Below are positions 11,370-21,915 of a DNA stretch of 64,000 nucleotides, piece by piece (position 1 is the first letter of the stretch; each line of letters starts with the position of its first letter). A program made the position numbers and the translations under genes. The DNA lies in NCBI GenBank assembly GCA_029207755.1, contig JARCOQ010000002.1, positions 93,843,087-93,907,086 of the forward strand, written 5' to 3'. Origin of the DNA: Chamaea fasciata (taxonomy: Eukaryota > Chordata > Aves > Passeriformes > Sylviidae). A model generated the notes under the pieces. The model did not search any database, was not told where the DNA came from, and saw nothing but the letters and a program-made list of their open reading frames with translations.

Positions 11370-11685
11370 AGTTATCCTTGCTTTCTTGGTATCATGTCAG
11401 TTTTCTTCCTTTCTTCTTCCTCCTACATTGCGAGCAAATTTAGTATAAAAGCTGGAATGGAACACTATTATAAAATAATGTTTCCATAGCAGCAAAAACT
11501 AGTTTCAGTTTCTCACCTACAGCAAAAAAAAAGGTAAATTGTGCAAGATTCTTATCAGCTACAGAGAAGGTAATCAGACAAAAACAATATTCATCAATAA
11601 TAAATGAGCTACTCATATAAAGACAAATTTGTGGTGGTAAAGAAACCATCCTATTATTTCCTGGAAAACTAGAAGTTGTTTGAAA

Positions 11686-11689
<4 letters not shown>

Positions 11690-11721
<32 letters not shown>
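11690..11721. repeat. Poly(A), 32 nt
   Basis: Uninterrupted A run. No retroposed gene or SINE body is recognisable upstream of it. Confidence 0.95.
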
Positions 11722-11725
<4 letters not shown>

Positions 11726-12878
11726 CTGCAGAACTCTCAGATAAAATATTCTTATTTGTAATCTCTGATATTTGCAAAAAGATTATTTGTGCTTTCTTGA
11801 ATTCATTATTTGTTTAACAAAATTGCTGTAGCACCTCGGACAGGTATCATATTCATCATATGCTAATTTATCAATCAAGATCTTGAATTTTTTTTTTTTC
11901 TGTCTGTTCTTGACAGTTTACATGTATAGCATTGGTAACTGGGAAAATATTTGGAACAAAGCAACAAAACAGGTTTTGGGTTTAATATATTCTAAGAAAT
12001 CTTTATTCTGCTTGCAGAGTTAATTTCTGAAATTTGGGTAATAAATTCCAGCCCAAAACTATCACTCAAAGATAAATAATGAAATATTACTGGGTAAGTG
12101 TGGGTACATTTTGAGTGCCAGGTGAATTAAAATCAGCTTATAGATAGGTGATGAACCAACAGTAAAAAAAATAGCATAAGTATATATAAATATGGATGAG
12201 TACAAATATTATCTATCCCTTCTAGTAGTGTCTACTGTGATCCTGACATGAAAACCATAATATGTTTTAGTGGCCAAAGAGATCCCATATAGAAGTGATA
12301 CTTTTAATGAGTGTCAGCTTTGCAGGGAATCACTGGATTCAATCTGTGTTTACCAACTGCAGAAATTTGACAGTGCAAAAATTACTCTTTTGGATTCCAT
12401 GTGTATAGAATTTCATCTTGCATGATCCATATGGTGTGAATCAGGCCCAAGTACTGTCATTAAGAAGTTTTAAACATGTGTGTGGTGATTGAATAAATAT
12501 TGCTTAGAGATGAAAATGTCTTTTTTTCTTTTTTCTTTATAAAGCAGAAACAAAATCATACATTTTGTTCATAGGCCAGAAAGATTCAAGGAAAGTAGAT
12601 TTAATTATTCAACACCTTCATGCTGCAGTTCTCTGTAAAGGTGATGGGTTGGGTAATTATCCTCTTTGAAATTATTATCAGAAAAAAAATCATTCAGCCC
12701 ATCATTAATTTGCTTTCTAGACACCACCTATTTTCATTTGTAGCTTTAACCTGTGCCATGGTATCACTCCACAGCTGGTAAACGCCGCAGAGCTGCTCGC
12801 TGACTCCCCCACCAGCAGGATTAGGGAGAGAACTGGAAGGGCAAAAGTTAGAAAAGTCATAGGCTGAGACAAAGACAG

Positions 12879-12884
12879 TTTAAT
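12879..12884 (-). terminator. Possible LTR poly(A) signal ATTAAA
   Basis: Minus-strand ATTAAA downstream of the TATA box in the R/U5 part of the LTR. It is a common poly(A) variant, and its placement is the main support. Confidence 0.35.
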
Positions 12885-13058
12885 AGGGAAAGCAAAACCC
12901 ATGAACACAAGCAAAGAAAAACAAGAATTCATTCACTGCCCCTCATGTAGGTGTTCAGCAATCTGCAGAAGAGCAGGGACCCATCACATGTAATGGTTAC
13001 TTGGGAAAACAGATGCTATCACTCCAAATATCCTCCACTTCCTCCTTCTTCTCCCTTC

Positions 13059-13064
13059 TTTATA
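13059..13064 (-). promoter_or_regulatory. TATA box of the solo LTR
   Basis: Minus-strand TATAAA, about 275 bp into the U3, preceded by the gcatggtatcacatgg block in which this family's promoter-proximal region lies. The corresponding place is degraded in the copies at 15831 and 49340. Activity is not shown. Confidence 0.45.
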
Positions 13065-14757
13065 CACTGAGCATGGTATCACATGGTCTGGAATATCCCT
13101 TTGGTCCCTACAGTTGAAGTCATCTATCCTGGCTGTGTCTCCTCCCAGTTTCCCAAGAACCAACAGTTTCCTCCCCACTGTGGTTGTACAAGAAGCAGAA
13201 CTAGCCTTGGCTCCGTGTTAGCTCTGCTCAACAATAACAAAAACGTCTCTGTATTATCAACCCTATGTTCAGCACAAATCCAAAACATAGCCTCATACCA
13301 ACCACTGTGAAAAAAATTACCACAGCTGAAACCAACACAGCTGCAATTGTTTTGCTTTTCCCTGTGACTGGGCACTGAGGGAGGACTGCTGCTAAAAAGG
13401 GTTTGCTAGAATTTAAGGATATCTCTTCCAGGAAGATGTAATGAAAATCTAATTTTCCATTCATACCATTCTACTGAGTTAGGGAAGGGGTATTTTGGTA
13501 TTTGTTTTGTTTTGTTTTCTTCTTCACCTTCTTCTTGGTCAAAATAGGCTATCTTAAATATGGGAACATAGGAAATGATGGTTACAAAACTCTTCTGGGA
13601 TCAAATATTCTTACTCATTTCAATAACCTTATCATACAGTGCCACACACATTTAAATCAATCTCTTTTTTAGAACAAGAAGAACTGCTAGCTCCGATTCT
13701 TCTTCCGTTTCCCCTTCTTACTTATTTTAAAGTCTTGCTTTTTCCTGAAAAAAAAATCACTAAACTTGTTACTATCAACAACGTTAATCTTTCTCGATCG
13801 GCAATATTAGTAGAGCTACGTAATTTTAACTACCTAAAAGTAAATCCATAACAGTTTTATTGCAGGAAGGATGGATGAGATATCTGTGTTAGAGATTCTT
13901 TCTTCATGGAAGCATGTTTCTGTGATTTTCTAGAAAGGTATAATTTAAAAAAACCCTTAAAAATACAAATACAGTAACATAATGAAAATGAAAATTGCAA
14001 ATTCCTTGTTCTTTCCAACTCCTAGGACTCTTTTAAATATGTTACTCTTCCTGTTTCTTTTGAAGACATCCCTATTTTTTTTCCTGTAATAAACATGCTC
14101 TTAATCTCTAAATATGGGCTTTTAACAAAAACAAACCAAAAAATACACCGCCTGTCCATTCTCTTCTCTGCCATTTTTGCATCCATTCTCCCTTTTATCT
14201 TCAGATCCACGGACTACATCTTTGCCCTGACTTTCTCTTTATTGAAGTTCTCTTTCATATTCTCCCTTACCTGACATCTTCTCTCTCGGGTTATCATACA
14301 ACTCAGCCTGTCTGACATTTTTTTCTGGATGGTTCACTGTCAACTCAGTGCGACTATGCTGGAGACAGAAGTGCCTGCTTTTCCATTTCTTCATATTTAT
14401 CGTATGCCTGGAAGTCATAGACTCTCTGTTTATTTTAGGTTCTCCGCATTACATAAAAATTAACAACTATGTCTTAATTTCATTGAAGTATTAAAAAAAA
14501 GCTTAATAAGGAAAAAGCAAAAATCCTTTCCTGTATGCTGACATTTTTAATACTCTGTATACTGCTCTAAGACAGGATTCTAAAATGAAGATGACTAAAT
14601 TTTTATATGCTGTCCAGCCCCATTTCACAAAATTTCTGACTCATCTCTCATTTCTGTAGCTGGCTTCTCATTATTGCCTTCAAAGTCTTTCACATTTTCA
14701 TTGTGTTTTCATATTAGATTTGTCCTTCTGTACGGTTCTACTGTTTTCTATCTAAAC

Positions 14758-14776
14758 TATATATATATATATATAG
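14758..14776. repeat. (TA)n dinucleotide repeat
   Basis: About nine TA units, self-complementary. Confidence 0.85.
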
Positions 14777-15637
14777 TGCTTGTTTTCCCAAACTGACACT
14801 TTCCAGAGTATTATCCTAGCCTCTCCCATTGTTATGTAACAGATGAAAAGTGGATGACTGGTCTTTCAACATGCTTCCAAGAATGAGACTTCAAACTTGT
14901 TGATACTTACGGTTATGGAAATTTATTCTGGTTATATGATGCTAGTTAAATCCTTTTTCTTTCGCTACTTAAAATATCTTGGATTGAATATTTCAAAATT
15001 TTTTCAATCCACATTTCAAAAAAGTGTTTTCGTTAGTGTTTTCATATTTCATTATAAGAACTAATTTATAACTACCTGGTTGTGCAATGTAGTAATATAT
15101 GAAAAGATTTCTAATAAATTTCTGTTTCAGAAAAGTCCCTTACTTCAAAGAAAAATCTAAATAATATATTTCTAAATAGTATTTTTTAAACTAGATAGAA
15201 AAATGCTGTAAGGGATATACTCCTTCAACTTAATATTTTAAATGTTACAAAAAAGACTTGTCTTTCACGAACTTTCAAACAATTTTCTTGCAAACCACTC
15301 TATTTCTTCTGTCTAATCAGCACCTTCCATACTGGATAGATATCACAATCTGATTCAATACTATTAAGGTACAACATATGTATTGTTTTAATTTTTTATA
15401 TCACAGTTCAGATGTTCAAACTGCGATTTCTCCTTGTACCTCAGTTAGGTAAACCATCCAACTTTTAACAAAACCTGATGATTTTGAACACTGCCATTGT
15501 TATTAAATAGTTGTAAACACAAATTTATGACAAGAAACTTTTCATATATTTAATGACAATACACCTCCCAGTCTAGAGTCACTGGTTTAATCATACTTCT
15601 CACTTCATGTTTGAATTCCCAGTAATATTTTCACTGC

Positions 15638-15658
15638 TTTTTTTTTTTTTTTTTTTTT
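15638..15658. repeat. Poly(T), 21 nt
   Basis: Uninterrupted T run. Confidence 0.9.
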
Positions 15659-15785
15659 ACTTAAAGTAGTAGCATGATAAGTAAATAACATTGAATAATA
15701 GGAATTACCAGATCCTTCCCAATTCAGTCACTGATAATTCCATTATCCATTATGTTCTCTAAATCCTTGCATGTTTCCTTGGAAG

Positions 15786-15895
15786 AGGATGGCAAGAGGT
15801 CTTTCATAAAATCTGGTTCATCTGACATACTGTTGTGGTTTAACCATGCAGTATGTCAGACGAACCAGATTTTATGAAGGACCTCTTGCCATCCT
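15786..15895. repeat. 46-bp inverted repeat with 18-nt spacer at an LTR end
   Basis: Left arm 15786-15831 and right arm 15850-15895 are reverse complements at 44 of 46 positions. The two differences lie in the ggtctttcat / ggtccttcat and ggttcatctg / ggttcgtctg segments. The spacer (15832-15849) is the terminal sequence of a family B LTR, gttgtggtttaacc plus atgc. The left arm is host flank outside the LTR. The right arm sits inside the LTR, between its terminal TGTTGTGGTTTAACC and the continuation at aactaagccccac (15898 onward). See the findings for the proposed origin. Confidence 0.97.
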
Positions 15896-16283
15896 TCAAC
15901 TAAGCCCCACATAATCATTTGCTCACTGCCTACCACTGGGATGAGAGAGAGAATCAGAGGGATAAAAGTGAAAAGAACTTGTGGGTTGATTTAAAGACAG
16001 ATTAAGAAGTGAAAGCTGCAAAAACACAGACTGGAAAGCAAAACAGGGAATTCTTTCACAGCTTCCCATAAGCAGGCAGATAGGTGTTCAGCCATCTCCA
16101 GGAAAGCTGGGCTCTATCACACACAGTGATCACTTGGGAAGTCAAATGCCATCACTCGAAAGACCCCCATCACCCTTCCCCCTTCATTCCCCAGCTCTAT
16201 TTGTTGAGCAAGATGCCATGTGGTGTGGGAAATCCCTCTGGTCAGCTGGGGTTAGCTGTCCTGGCTGCGTCCCTTCTCATCTC
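15831..16283 (-). mobile_element. Avian ERV LTR, family B, U3-truncated, rearranged terminus
   Basis: Minus-strand LTR. On the plus strand it starts with the terminal TGTTGTGGTTTAACC (15831-15845). It is then interrupted by the inverted copy of the flank and resumes at about 15898 with actaagccccacataatc, gaatcagagggataaaagtg and gtgggttgatttaaagac. The R/U5 and U3 blocks continue to 16283 (ggtgttcagccatctccagg, tcacttgggaagtcaaatgc, ggaaatccctctggtcagc, ctgtcctggctgcgtccc). The U3 start, present in the copy at 12752-13339, is missing. The TATA site is changed (ctatttgttgagc). Confidence 0.82.
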
Positions 16284-16915
16284 CTTTTGCATTACTGCTT
16301 TATTTTCCAACAGTTTTTAGACTTGAACACCACTGCTTTCTTGGTAATGTAAAAATACCCAATGCAGGTTATTGCAATATACATTCAAACTAGTACTGAG
16401 TATAACTATTAGTAATAGATAAAATAATCACTGCAGAGATGTAGAGATGCACAGATGTTATATTTTATAACCCCCTAGAAAAGCATGTAAAACAACACTA
16501 AAAATTGAACTAACTTCTAGTTCAAAACTGTAGCTAATTTCTCCATACAATTTACTTCATAAACAGAAACCCGCAGGGACATTGTTATATGGAAAATTGT
16601 AGTCACCGCTCTTAAATCTTTTTTCTTTTTTTAAAAAAAATTTCTTTTTTATTTTTTTTTTCCAATTACTACTACTGTTACCATTATAATTTGTATTTCT
16701 TGATACTCAGGTATGGATAATCAGAATTTAACAAAGCAGTGTAACTTTTACTTTAATGAGTACAAAGAGAATGTTATACCTAAAAGTAGTTTCAACTTAA
16801 ATATTTGGAGATTTTACCATTGACAAAAACAACCATGAAATTCAGAATGAATTTAGGTCCTAAGATGAGCTCTTCTAGTTGTAAATCTTACTGTCAAAGA
16901 GAAAAGATATATAAT
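16284..16915. other. No gene seen; includes A/T homopolymer patch
   Basis: AT-rich DNA. A mixed T and A homopolymer patch lies at 16617-16662. Confidence 0.5.
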
Positions 16916-16952
16916 CAAAGAATCAATCACAGAATGGTTTGGATTGTACCTT
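16916..16952 (-). mobile_element. Possible CR1 3'-end scrap
   Basis: The plus strand has aatcaatcacagaatggttt followed by ggattg, the look of a reversed CR1 3' terminus. It is very short, so uncertain. Confidence 0.4.
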
Positions 16953-16977
16953 GTACAGAGTTGTTCCTGTCCATGTG

Positions 16978-17384
16978 CCAGACACCCACCAAAGCCTCTC
17001 CCTCACACCCCTTAGTAGCTGGACAGGGGAGAAAAAATGTAACATTGAGTTAAGGAGTTAAGGCAAGGACAGGGAGAGATTCCTCACCAAATACTGACAC
17101 AGGCAAAGCTGACTCAAATTAGAGATATTAATTGAATTTATTACTAAAAATATCAGAGCAGGATAATAAGAAGTAAAACACTTTCCCCCCTACCCCTCCC
17201 TCCTTCTCATCTCTGCATCCCTCCTTACCACCAGTGCAGGGAGACAGGGAATGGGGATTACGGTCAGTTTAACATAGGCTATATCTGCTGCTGCTGCTCA
17301 GTGAGAAGAGCCCTTCCCCTCCTCCAGCATGGGGTCCCTCCCATGGGAGACAGTTCTCCATGAACTTCTGCAGAAACCAAAACT
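16978..17384 (-). mobile_element. Avian ERV LTR, family A, 3' part only
   Basis: Collinear with 7425-7685 of the larger copy. It shows gccagacacccaccaaagcc, agctggacaggggagaaaa, ggacagggagagattcctca, ttaattgaatttattac, then agcatggggtccctcccatg and gttctccatgaacttctgca. It stops abruptly at a T/C tract (17388-17440), so the U3 half is missing. It is the 3' (R/U5) half when read on the minus strand. Confidence 0.8.
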
Positions 17385-17387
17385 GCC

Positions 17388-17392
17388 TTTTT

Positions 17393-17424
<32 letters not shown>

Positions 17425-17440
17425 TTTCTTTTTTTTTTTT
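17388..17440. repeat. Poly(T) tract with a few C, 53 nt
   Basis: T run interrupted by two single C bases, directly at the breakpoint of the family A LTR. Confidence 0.95.
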
Positions 17441-18644
17441 CCCCTGCTTTCTAATTCAGTGAAATTCATCTATGACATTAATTGTGACTGGGACTTAAAA
17501 AGCTAATGTCTCAAAAATTGATCTGAATTTGCAGGTAAGTGAGGGACATGCAGGATCAATTTTAAGCGTCAGGTCAATTTTATTAACAATTATCAAGAAT
17601 TACGTGCTCTCATTCATCCTGACATCCTGGACATTTAATTAGTTCCAGTGTACACGAACACACTTCCACCACATAATCAATAAAGTATGGCATATCATCT
17701 TTAGTTTAATTTCCTCAGGGGTCAATAATTCTTTCATATTATATTCTTCATGCTGGCGAGACTAAAATCTCAATTTTTCACCTTTCTTTCAGAGTGAAAA
17801 GTCCTGTTTTCATCTGCTTTTGAAATGGACCATTTAATACCTTTTTTTAATCAGTAATTGAGCAAAATGAATTCTTATTTTTTGTCCAATTAGTGTCCTT
17901 TGGGGTTTGTTTTTGGTTTTTTTTTTTCAAAAATATGATCCCACATTGCTTCAGACAATGATAGCCAGGTTGGAGTTGTGGTTGGTGTACCAAATTCCCA
18001 CTTCTATATAAGGATCTGTTTGAAAAATTTAGGAAAGAAAAATCTTTCATTATATCAAAACAAAAAATCTTGAATTTTGAATTTTGAGGATATCCAGGCT
18101 GAAGTTTTTTACACTATGGAGATAATAAAATAGCCAAGCAGAATACAATCACTAGTCAAGGTAGAAGGCTTTATGTCTTCCATGGTTAATTAAATATAAA
18201 TGCAACAGTATTCAATTGCTTTATGCTATGCTTCCTAGGAAATAAGTGGTATCTCCAGTAATTATGGCTATTACTGTATAAAGTGTCTGATCTCTTCATA
18301 GTAAGGTAGAAAATTTTTCAAACTAAGAGACAAAGAAACTAAAGATAACCCTATTACATGTATCAGAGTTTCCTTACATAATATAGTATTAGTATAATAA
18401 AATCTTGGTATCATAAAACATCTTGCATCAAGTCTACACTAGTCACCATTTTCTGGGTTTTTGTTTGTTTTGCTCCTTTCTGTCTTTAGCATATACTTGC
18501 AGTGAAGTTGTTCTTAGTGAACAAGTATATTGATATATGTATGTTTCTTTCTAAAGGTAGGTGTTTTTGAGTGATTTGCAAGCAAATTTCCTCTTCAGAA
18601 ATTTTTACTTATACCTTGAAACTTTACAGTAGAAAATAGTATTG
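17441..18644. other. No gene seen; AT-rich DNA
   Basis: Unique-looking DNA with a short G/T-rich patch near 17900-17928. No gene. Confidence 0.5.
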
Positions 18645-19190
18645 TCGAATAATAGAATAAGTTGGGTTGGAAGTAGTCTTTAGAGGTCCTCCAGTCCAAC
18701 CTGCTCGCCATGGGTAGGGACACCTTCTACTGGACCAGGTTTCCCAAAGACCCATCTGACCTTGAACTATTTCTGGGGATGAAGCATCTGCAACTTCTCT
18801 GGTCAAATAATTCCAGTACTTCACTACCTAGATAATATACTTACCATAAATAATATAATATAATATAATATAATATAATATAATATAATATAATATAATA
18901 TAATATAATATATACATATATATATTTCTTCCTTATATCTAGTCTAAATTTACTCGCTTTTAGTTAAATAAACATTATCCCTCACCTTATCATAACAGTC
19001 CATCCTAAAATTCTTGTGCCCATTTTTCTTATATGCCCCCTTTCAGTACTGAAAGGCTACAACAAAGTCTCCCTGGAGCTTCTCATCTCCAGGCTGAGCA
19101 ACGTCAACTATCAGACTTTCTTCACAGGAGAGGTGTTCCAGCTCTCTGACCACTTGTGCACCAGAGTAGTGAAGCCTTTTGCATTAGCTG
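18645..19190 (-). mobile_element. CR1 LINE 3' part with an internal microsatellite
   Basis: Read on the minus strand. The plus strand begins at the 3' end (gaataagttgggttggaag, tccagtccaacctgctcgcc), passes gtagggacaccttctactgg, and reaches the ORF2 C-terminal region at 18925-19190 (ttcttccttatatctagtct, tactgaaaggctacaac, ccctggagcttctcatctcc, ggagaggtgttccagctctc). Between the two halves, at 18851-18925, lies a pentamer microsatellite at a point where other CR1 copies have only a few bases (compare 4768-4800). The copy is diverged and broken. Confidence 0.88.
18851..18925. repeat. (TAATA)12 perfect pentamer microsatellite plus TA tail
   Basis: Twelve perfect TAATA units at 18851-18910, followed by a TA-rich tail to about 18925. 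Confidence 0.97.
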
Positions 19191-21399
19191 AACATTTGAG
19201 AATCTAAAAAACTAGAAGCACCTACAAAATAATACTTTGGAAGAGGAAAAGCAAAGGAAAATTAATAAACAAGGAAACCAAAACCCCTTACAAAATATAT
19301 TAGTTCCAACATCTCATACTACAATTGCCTCATGTACAAAACTGAGGAATCTGTTCTATTGCTCCTCAAACTGGCAAGCAACAGGTCTCAGACAAATGCA
19401 CAAGTGAAGACTAAATATCGTATTTTAAAAATACTGCATCACTTGAGAATTTCTATCTAACTTCCTGAAATGTAGGAGTTTAAACTCATTCTCCTTTTGC
19501 TGTTTCACCTTTCAGTGGATGTTTACATTACAAAATCTGCTTAATGCTGAAAATTAGAATTCTCCAATCTTGTGAAGTTCTGCAAACAAATTCAGGGAGG
19601 AAAATATCATATTTCCAAACGTAGGCAAGTAGTAACGAGCAATTACAATTCAATCACAATATTTTTATGTTTTTTTGCTATTTGCTTTATTTATCAAGAG
19701 GTGACTTCTTTCTTCAATTCCTCCTAAGCAGTTATAATAGCTTTTAAAATGCAATTATTTTGAGTGATAAACCATGGTATTGTTTTTCAATTTGACTTAT
19801 TGATAAACATTATAATAGAAATTATTTGTAATACTTGCATGAAGCAAAGAAACATGAACTATATGTTAACAAACTGAGCTAGTATTCTCTTATTTTTAGT
19901 AAAAAATAATTGGTTGCAAAATTTACCTGGGTGTATTAGCAACCCGAAGGTAAACAGAAGTTTTCTGACAGAGTCATATTACTGTAACACTAAGGAACTA
20001 CTGGAAGGTGGAATAGTTTTTATGGTGAGAAAAATACAGATTTTGTGTTTTCCTTGTCTTCTCATCTAAAAAAAGGCAAGAAGAAAAAGAATAGAGGAAG
20101 ATGATTTGATAACAGGTGGCTACAAGTCTGTTTCTCTTTAAATAAATGGAGCTCTGGTGAAAATAATGAAAATCTTGGTATCAGACACAAATATACAATA
20201 AATGGTATCACAGCTTCTCAAGCAACCCATACACCAAATAGTTTGGAGCTGTCAAAGAACTTTGATGGTTGTATCTCTGTGTGAAGAGGAAAAATTCACA
20301 GACATATTTTCAGTAGCTCTTAGAAGTTAGAAGTTAAAGTTAGCAACATAGCTGCAAGTATTTGGTCTGGGCATTGCTGATAAAGTAGATAAATGCAGTA
20401 TATATATAACCGTGTTCCAAGAATAAAATGTAAAATAAGCATAGCAATCCAACCAGCTCTTGAGAGATTTCTATTTTAAAATCTTATCTTTGGGCACAGG
20501 CCACCTGGATGAAACAAACATTAAATCTCATACAATATCACTGTATGTCTTTTTCTAGCAAACTGATGTTTCATGTTGAAACTAATTGAGAATTATTTGC
20601 TTTTTTCAATGAATTTTTGCTCCATGTGTTACTGATATATTTCACTGTTTGAAAATATATTGAATAATATAATGAAGAGACAAAAAATAATTTAGCTATG
20701 ACAAGAGAAAAATTGTGTTAAGTGGATTTACGTAAGGCATATATTTATATCAAGCTGGTTTTGTCTTACTCTCTATCAACTCAGCCATACAAAAATAAAA
20801 CATGAATAGCATCAACAAATTTGAGGTATTTTTAATGTTAGTCGAAAAAGATAATAGCTACAATTACATGCTACCTGGGTGGCAATGATACATGTCTGAA
20901 AATTGCTTCTTGACAAGTTAAACACCAGTTTCATTTTGGAGTGGATTACATTACTTTGTGTACTTAAAGCTTTCAAGGGCTAACACATGGCATAACACTT
21001 TTGCATTACTCTTCAACATGGTAGCAAATAACTTCCTCCTGAAGAAGAGGAAGTTGTTTGTGAAACCTTATATATGTATTTCTGTATTGTGAAAACAAGG
21101 ACTCTCTCTGTAACCCACTGCATTACAGTATGGAGAACAGAAGAGAATAAGTACTGAGAACAAAAGAGTTCAATTATTTTTTTTTTAAACTTCAGTATCA
21201 AATGTCAACTCTGTACAGGAGGAGAGCCAACTTCAGGCTGCTCGGGGAACTAGTAAGTAAAGTCCCCTGGGTAAAACGTTTTTGCAGGGGCTGGCATCCA
21301 TTAGTGCTGGTCATTTTTAAAACATCACCTCCTAAGGGCGCAGGAGCAGGCAATTCCTAAATGTTGCAAAACAATCAGAGGAGGCAGAAGGCTGGTTTG
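19191..21399. other. No gene seen; AT-rich DNA
   Basis: No recognisable transposon, splice-flanked frame or RNA gene. Confidence 0.5.
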
Positions 21400-21775
21400 A
21401 CTAAACAAGATTCTTCTTGTGAAAAAAAGATGGAAAAGGAAAATTCTTGTTCAGTAGAAGCAAGGTCTCAGACAAATGTGCAAATGGATGCAAGGTCAGG
21501 TTATGTGGAAGAATACAGGGATGCTGCTTGCCACTGTGGCCAAAACTCACCTGGAGATGAAGTTGGACAGAAATGTTGGGGACAGAAAAAAGAGGTTTTT
21601 TCAAATATATTTATGACAAAGGGCAGTGTAAAAGTAACATTGTGTTGTTGCAGGATGAGGATGGTCACCTCACAAACCGGGACATGGACAAGGCAGAGGT
21701 GTGTTACACTTTTTTTGTCTCTGTCTTGAATACAGATGACAGACCAAGGGAGTCTCAGTGTCCTGTAAGGATTAC
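21400..21775 (+). mobile_element. CR1 LINE ORF2 internal fragment
   Basis: An internal piece of CR1 ORF2, from the linker just upstream of the reverse-transcriptase core. In one frame (about 21500-21560) it reads GYVEEYRDAACHCGQ; after a frameshift near 21590 it continues with KRGFFKYIYDKG, then DEDGHLTNRDMDKAEVCYTF and the end of that block. The order 'EEYRD - KGFFKYI - DMDKAE - FF SV' is the usual CR1 arrangement. It lacks both the catalytic core and the CR1 3' end, and passes directly into an LTR fragment. Confidence 0.72.
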
Positions 21776-21789
21776 TAACCCCCAGCTGA

Positions 21790-21915
21790 CACATCAGTCT
21801 TGGAGCCAGCTGGCTTTGGCTCTGAGGGACATGAAGGAAGTTTCTGGTGGCCACTCACAGAAGCCACCCTTGTAGCCCCCCTGTACTGAAAACCTGATCA
21901 CAAAAACCCAATACA
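21790..21915 (-). mobile_element. Avian ERV LTR, family A, U3-end scrap
   Basis: The plus strand has gtcttggagccagctggc, gaagtttctggtggcc, cactcacagaagccaccc and gtagcccccctgtactg, then acccaataca. This is the same block as 350-468 and 8488-8612. It ends at 21915 at the same terminus as the copy at 1-468, supporting that point as a true LTR end. Confidence 0.75.

Larger units (their letters stand above)
8765..12751. other. No gene seen; AT-rich DNA with simple repeats
   Basis: About 4 kb without a recognisable transposon or gene. It contains the simple repeats listed separately near 9.8, 11.3 and 11.7 kb. Open frames here are under 90 codons and unremarkable. Confidence 0.5.
12752..13339 (-). 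mobile_element. Avian ERV LTR, family B, near-intact solo copy
   Basis: A 588-bp solo LTR on the minus strand. Its U3 begins at 13339 with TGTGTTGGTTTCAGC and its U5 ends at 12752 in a diverged CA terminus. In between, on the minus strand, are the features shared with the copies at 6179, 15831 and 49340: a word like ggatttgtgctgaacatagg, the gggacacagccaggatag-type block, the TATA region, and the R/U5 block around 12850-12980. A TATAAA lies at 13064-13059, and an ATTAAA poly(A)-type signal follows 180 bp downstream at 12884-12879, which is sensible LTR spacing. No convincing target duplication is visible (flanks ttaacc and gctgca). No retroviral coding sequence is present; solo LTRs normally arise by recombination between the two LTRs of a provirus. 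Confidence 0.82.
13340..15785. other. No gene seen; AT-rich DNA
   Basis: No recognisable element. It holds a short (TA)n palindrome and a T run, listed separately. Pyrimidine-rich patches near 14.0-14.3 kb give no convincing exon. Confidence 0.5.

Noticed and set aside
14758..14776. Palindrome near 14.76 kb
   Set aside because: Simple (TA)n repeat, self-complementary by nature.
21501..21854. 117-codon minus frame
   Set aside because: Antisense shadow of the CR1 ORF2 fragment and LTR scrap.
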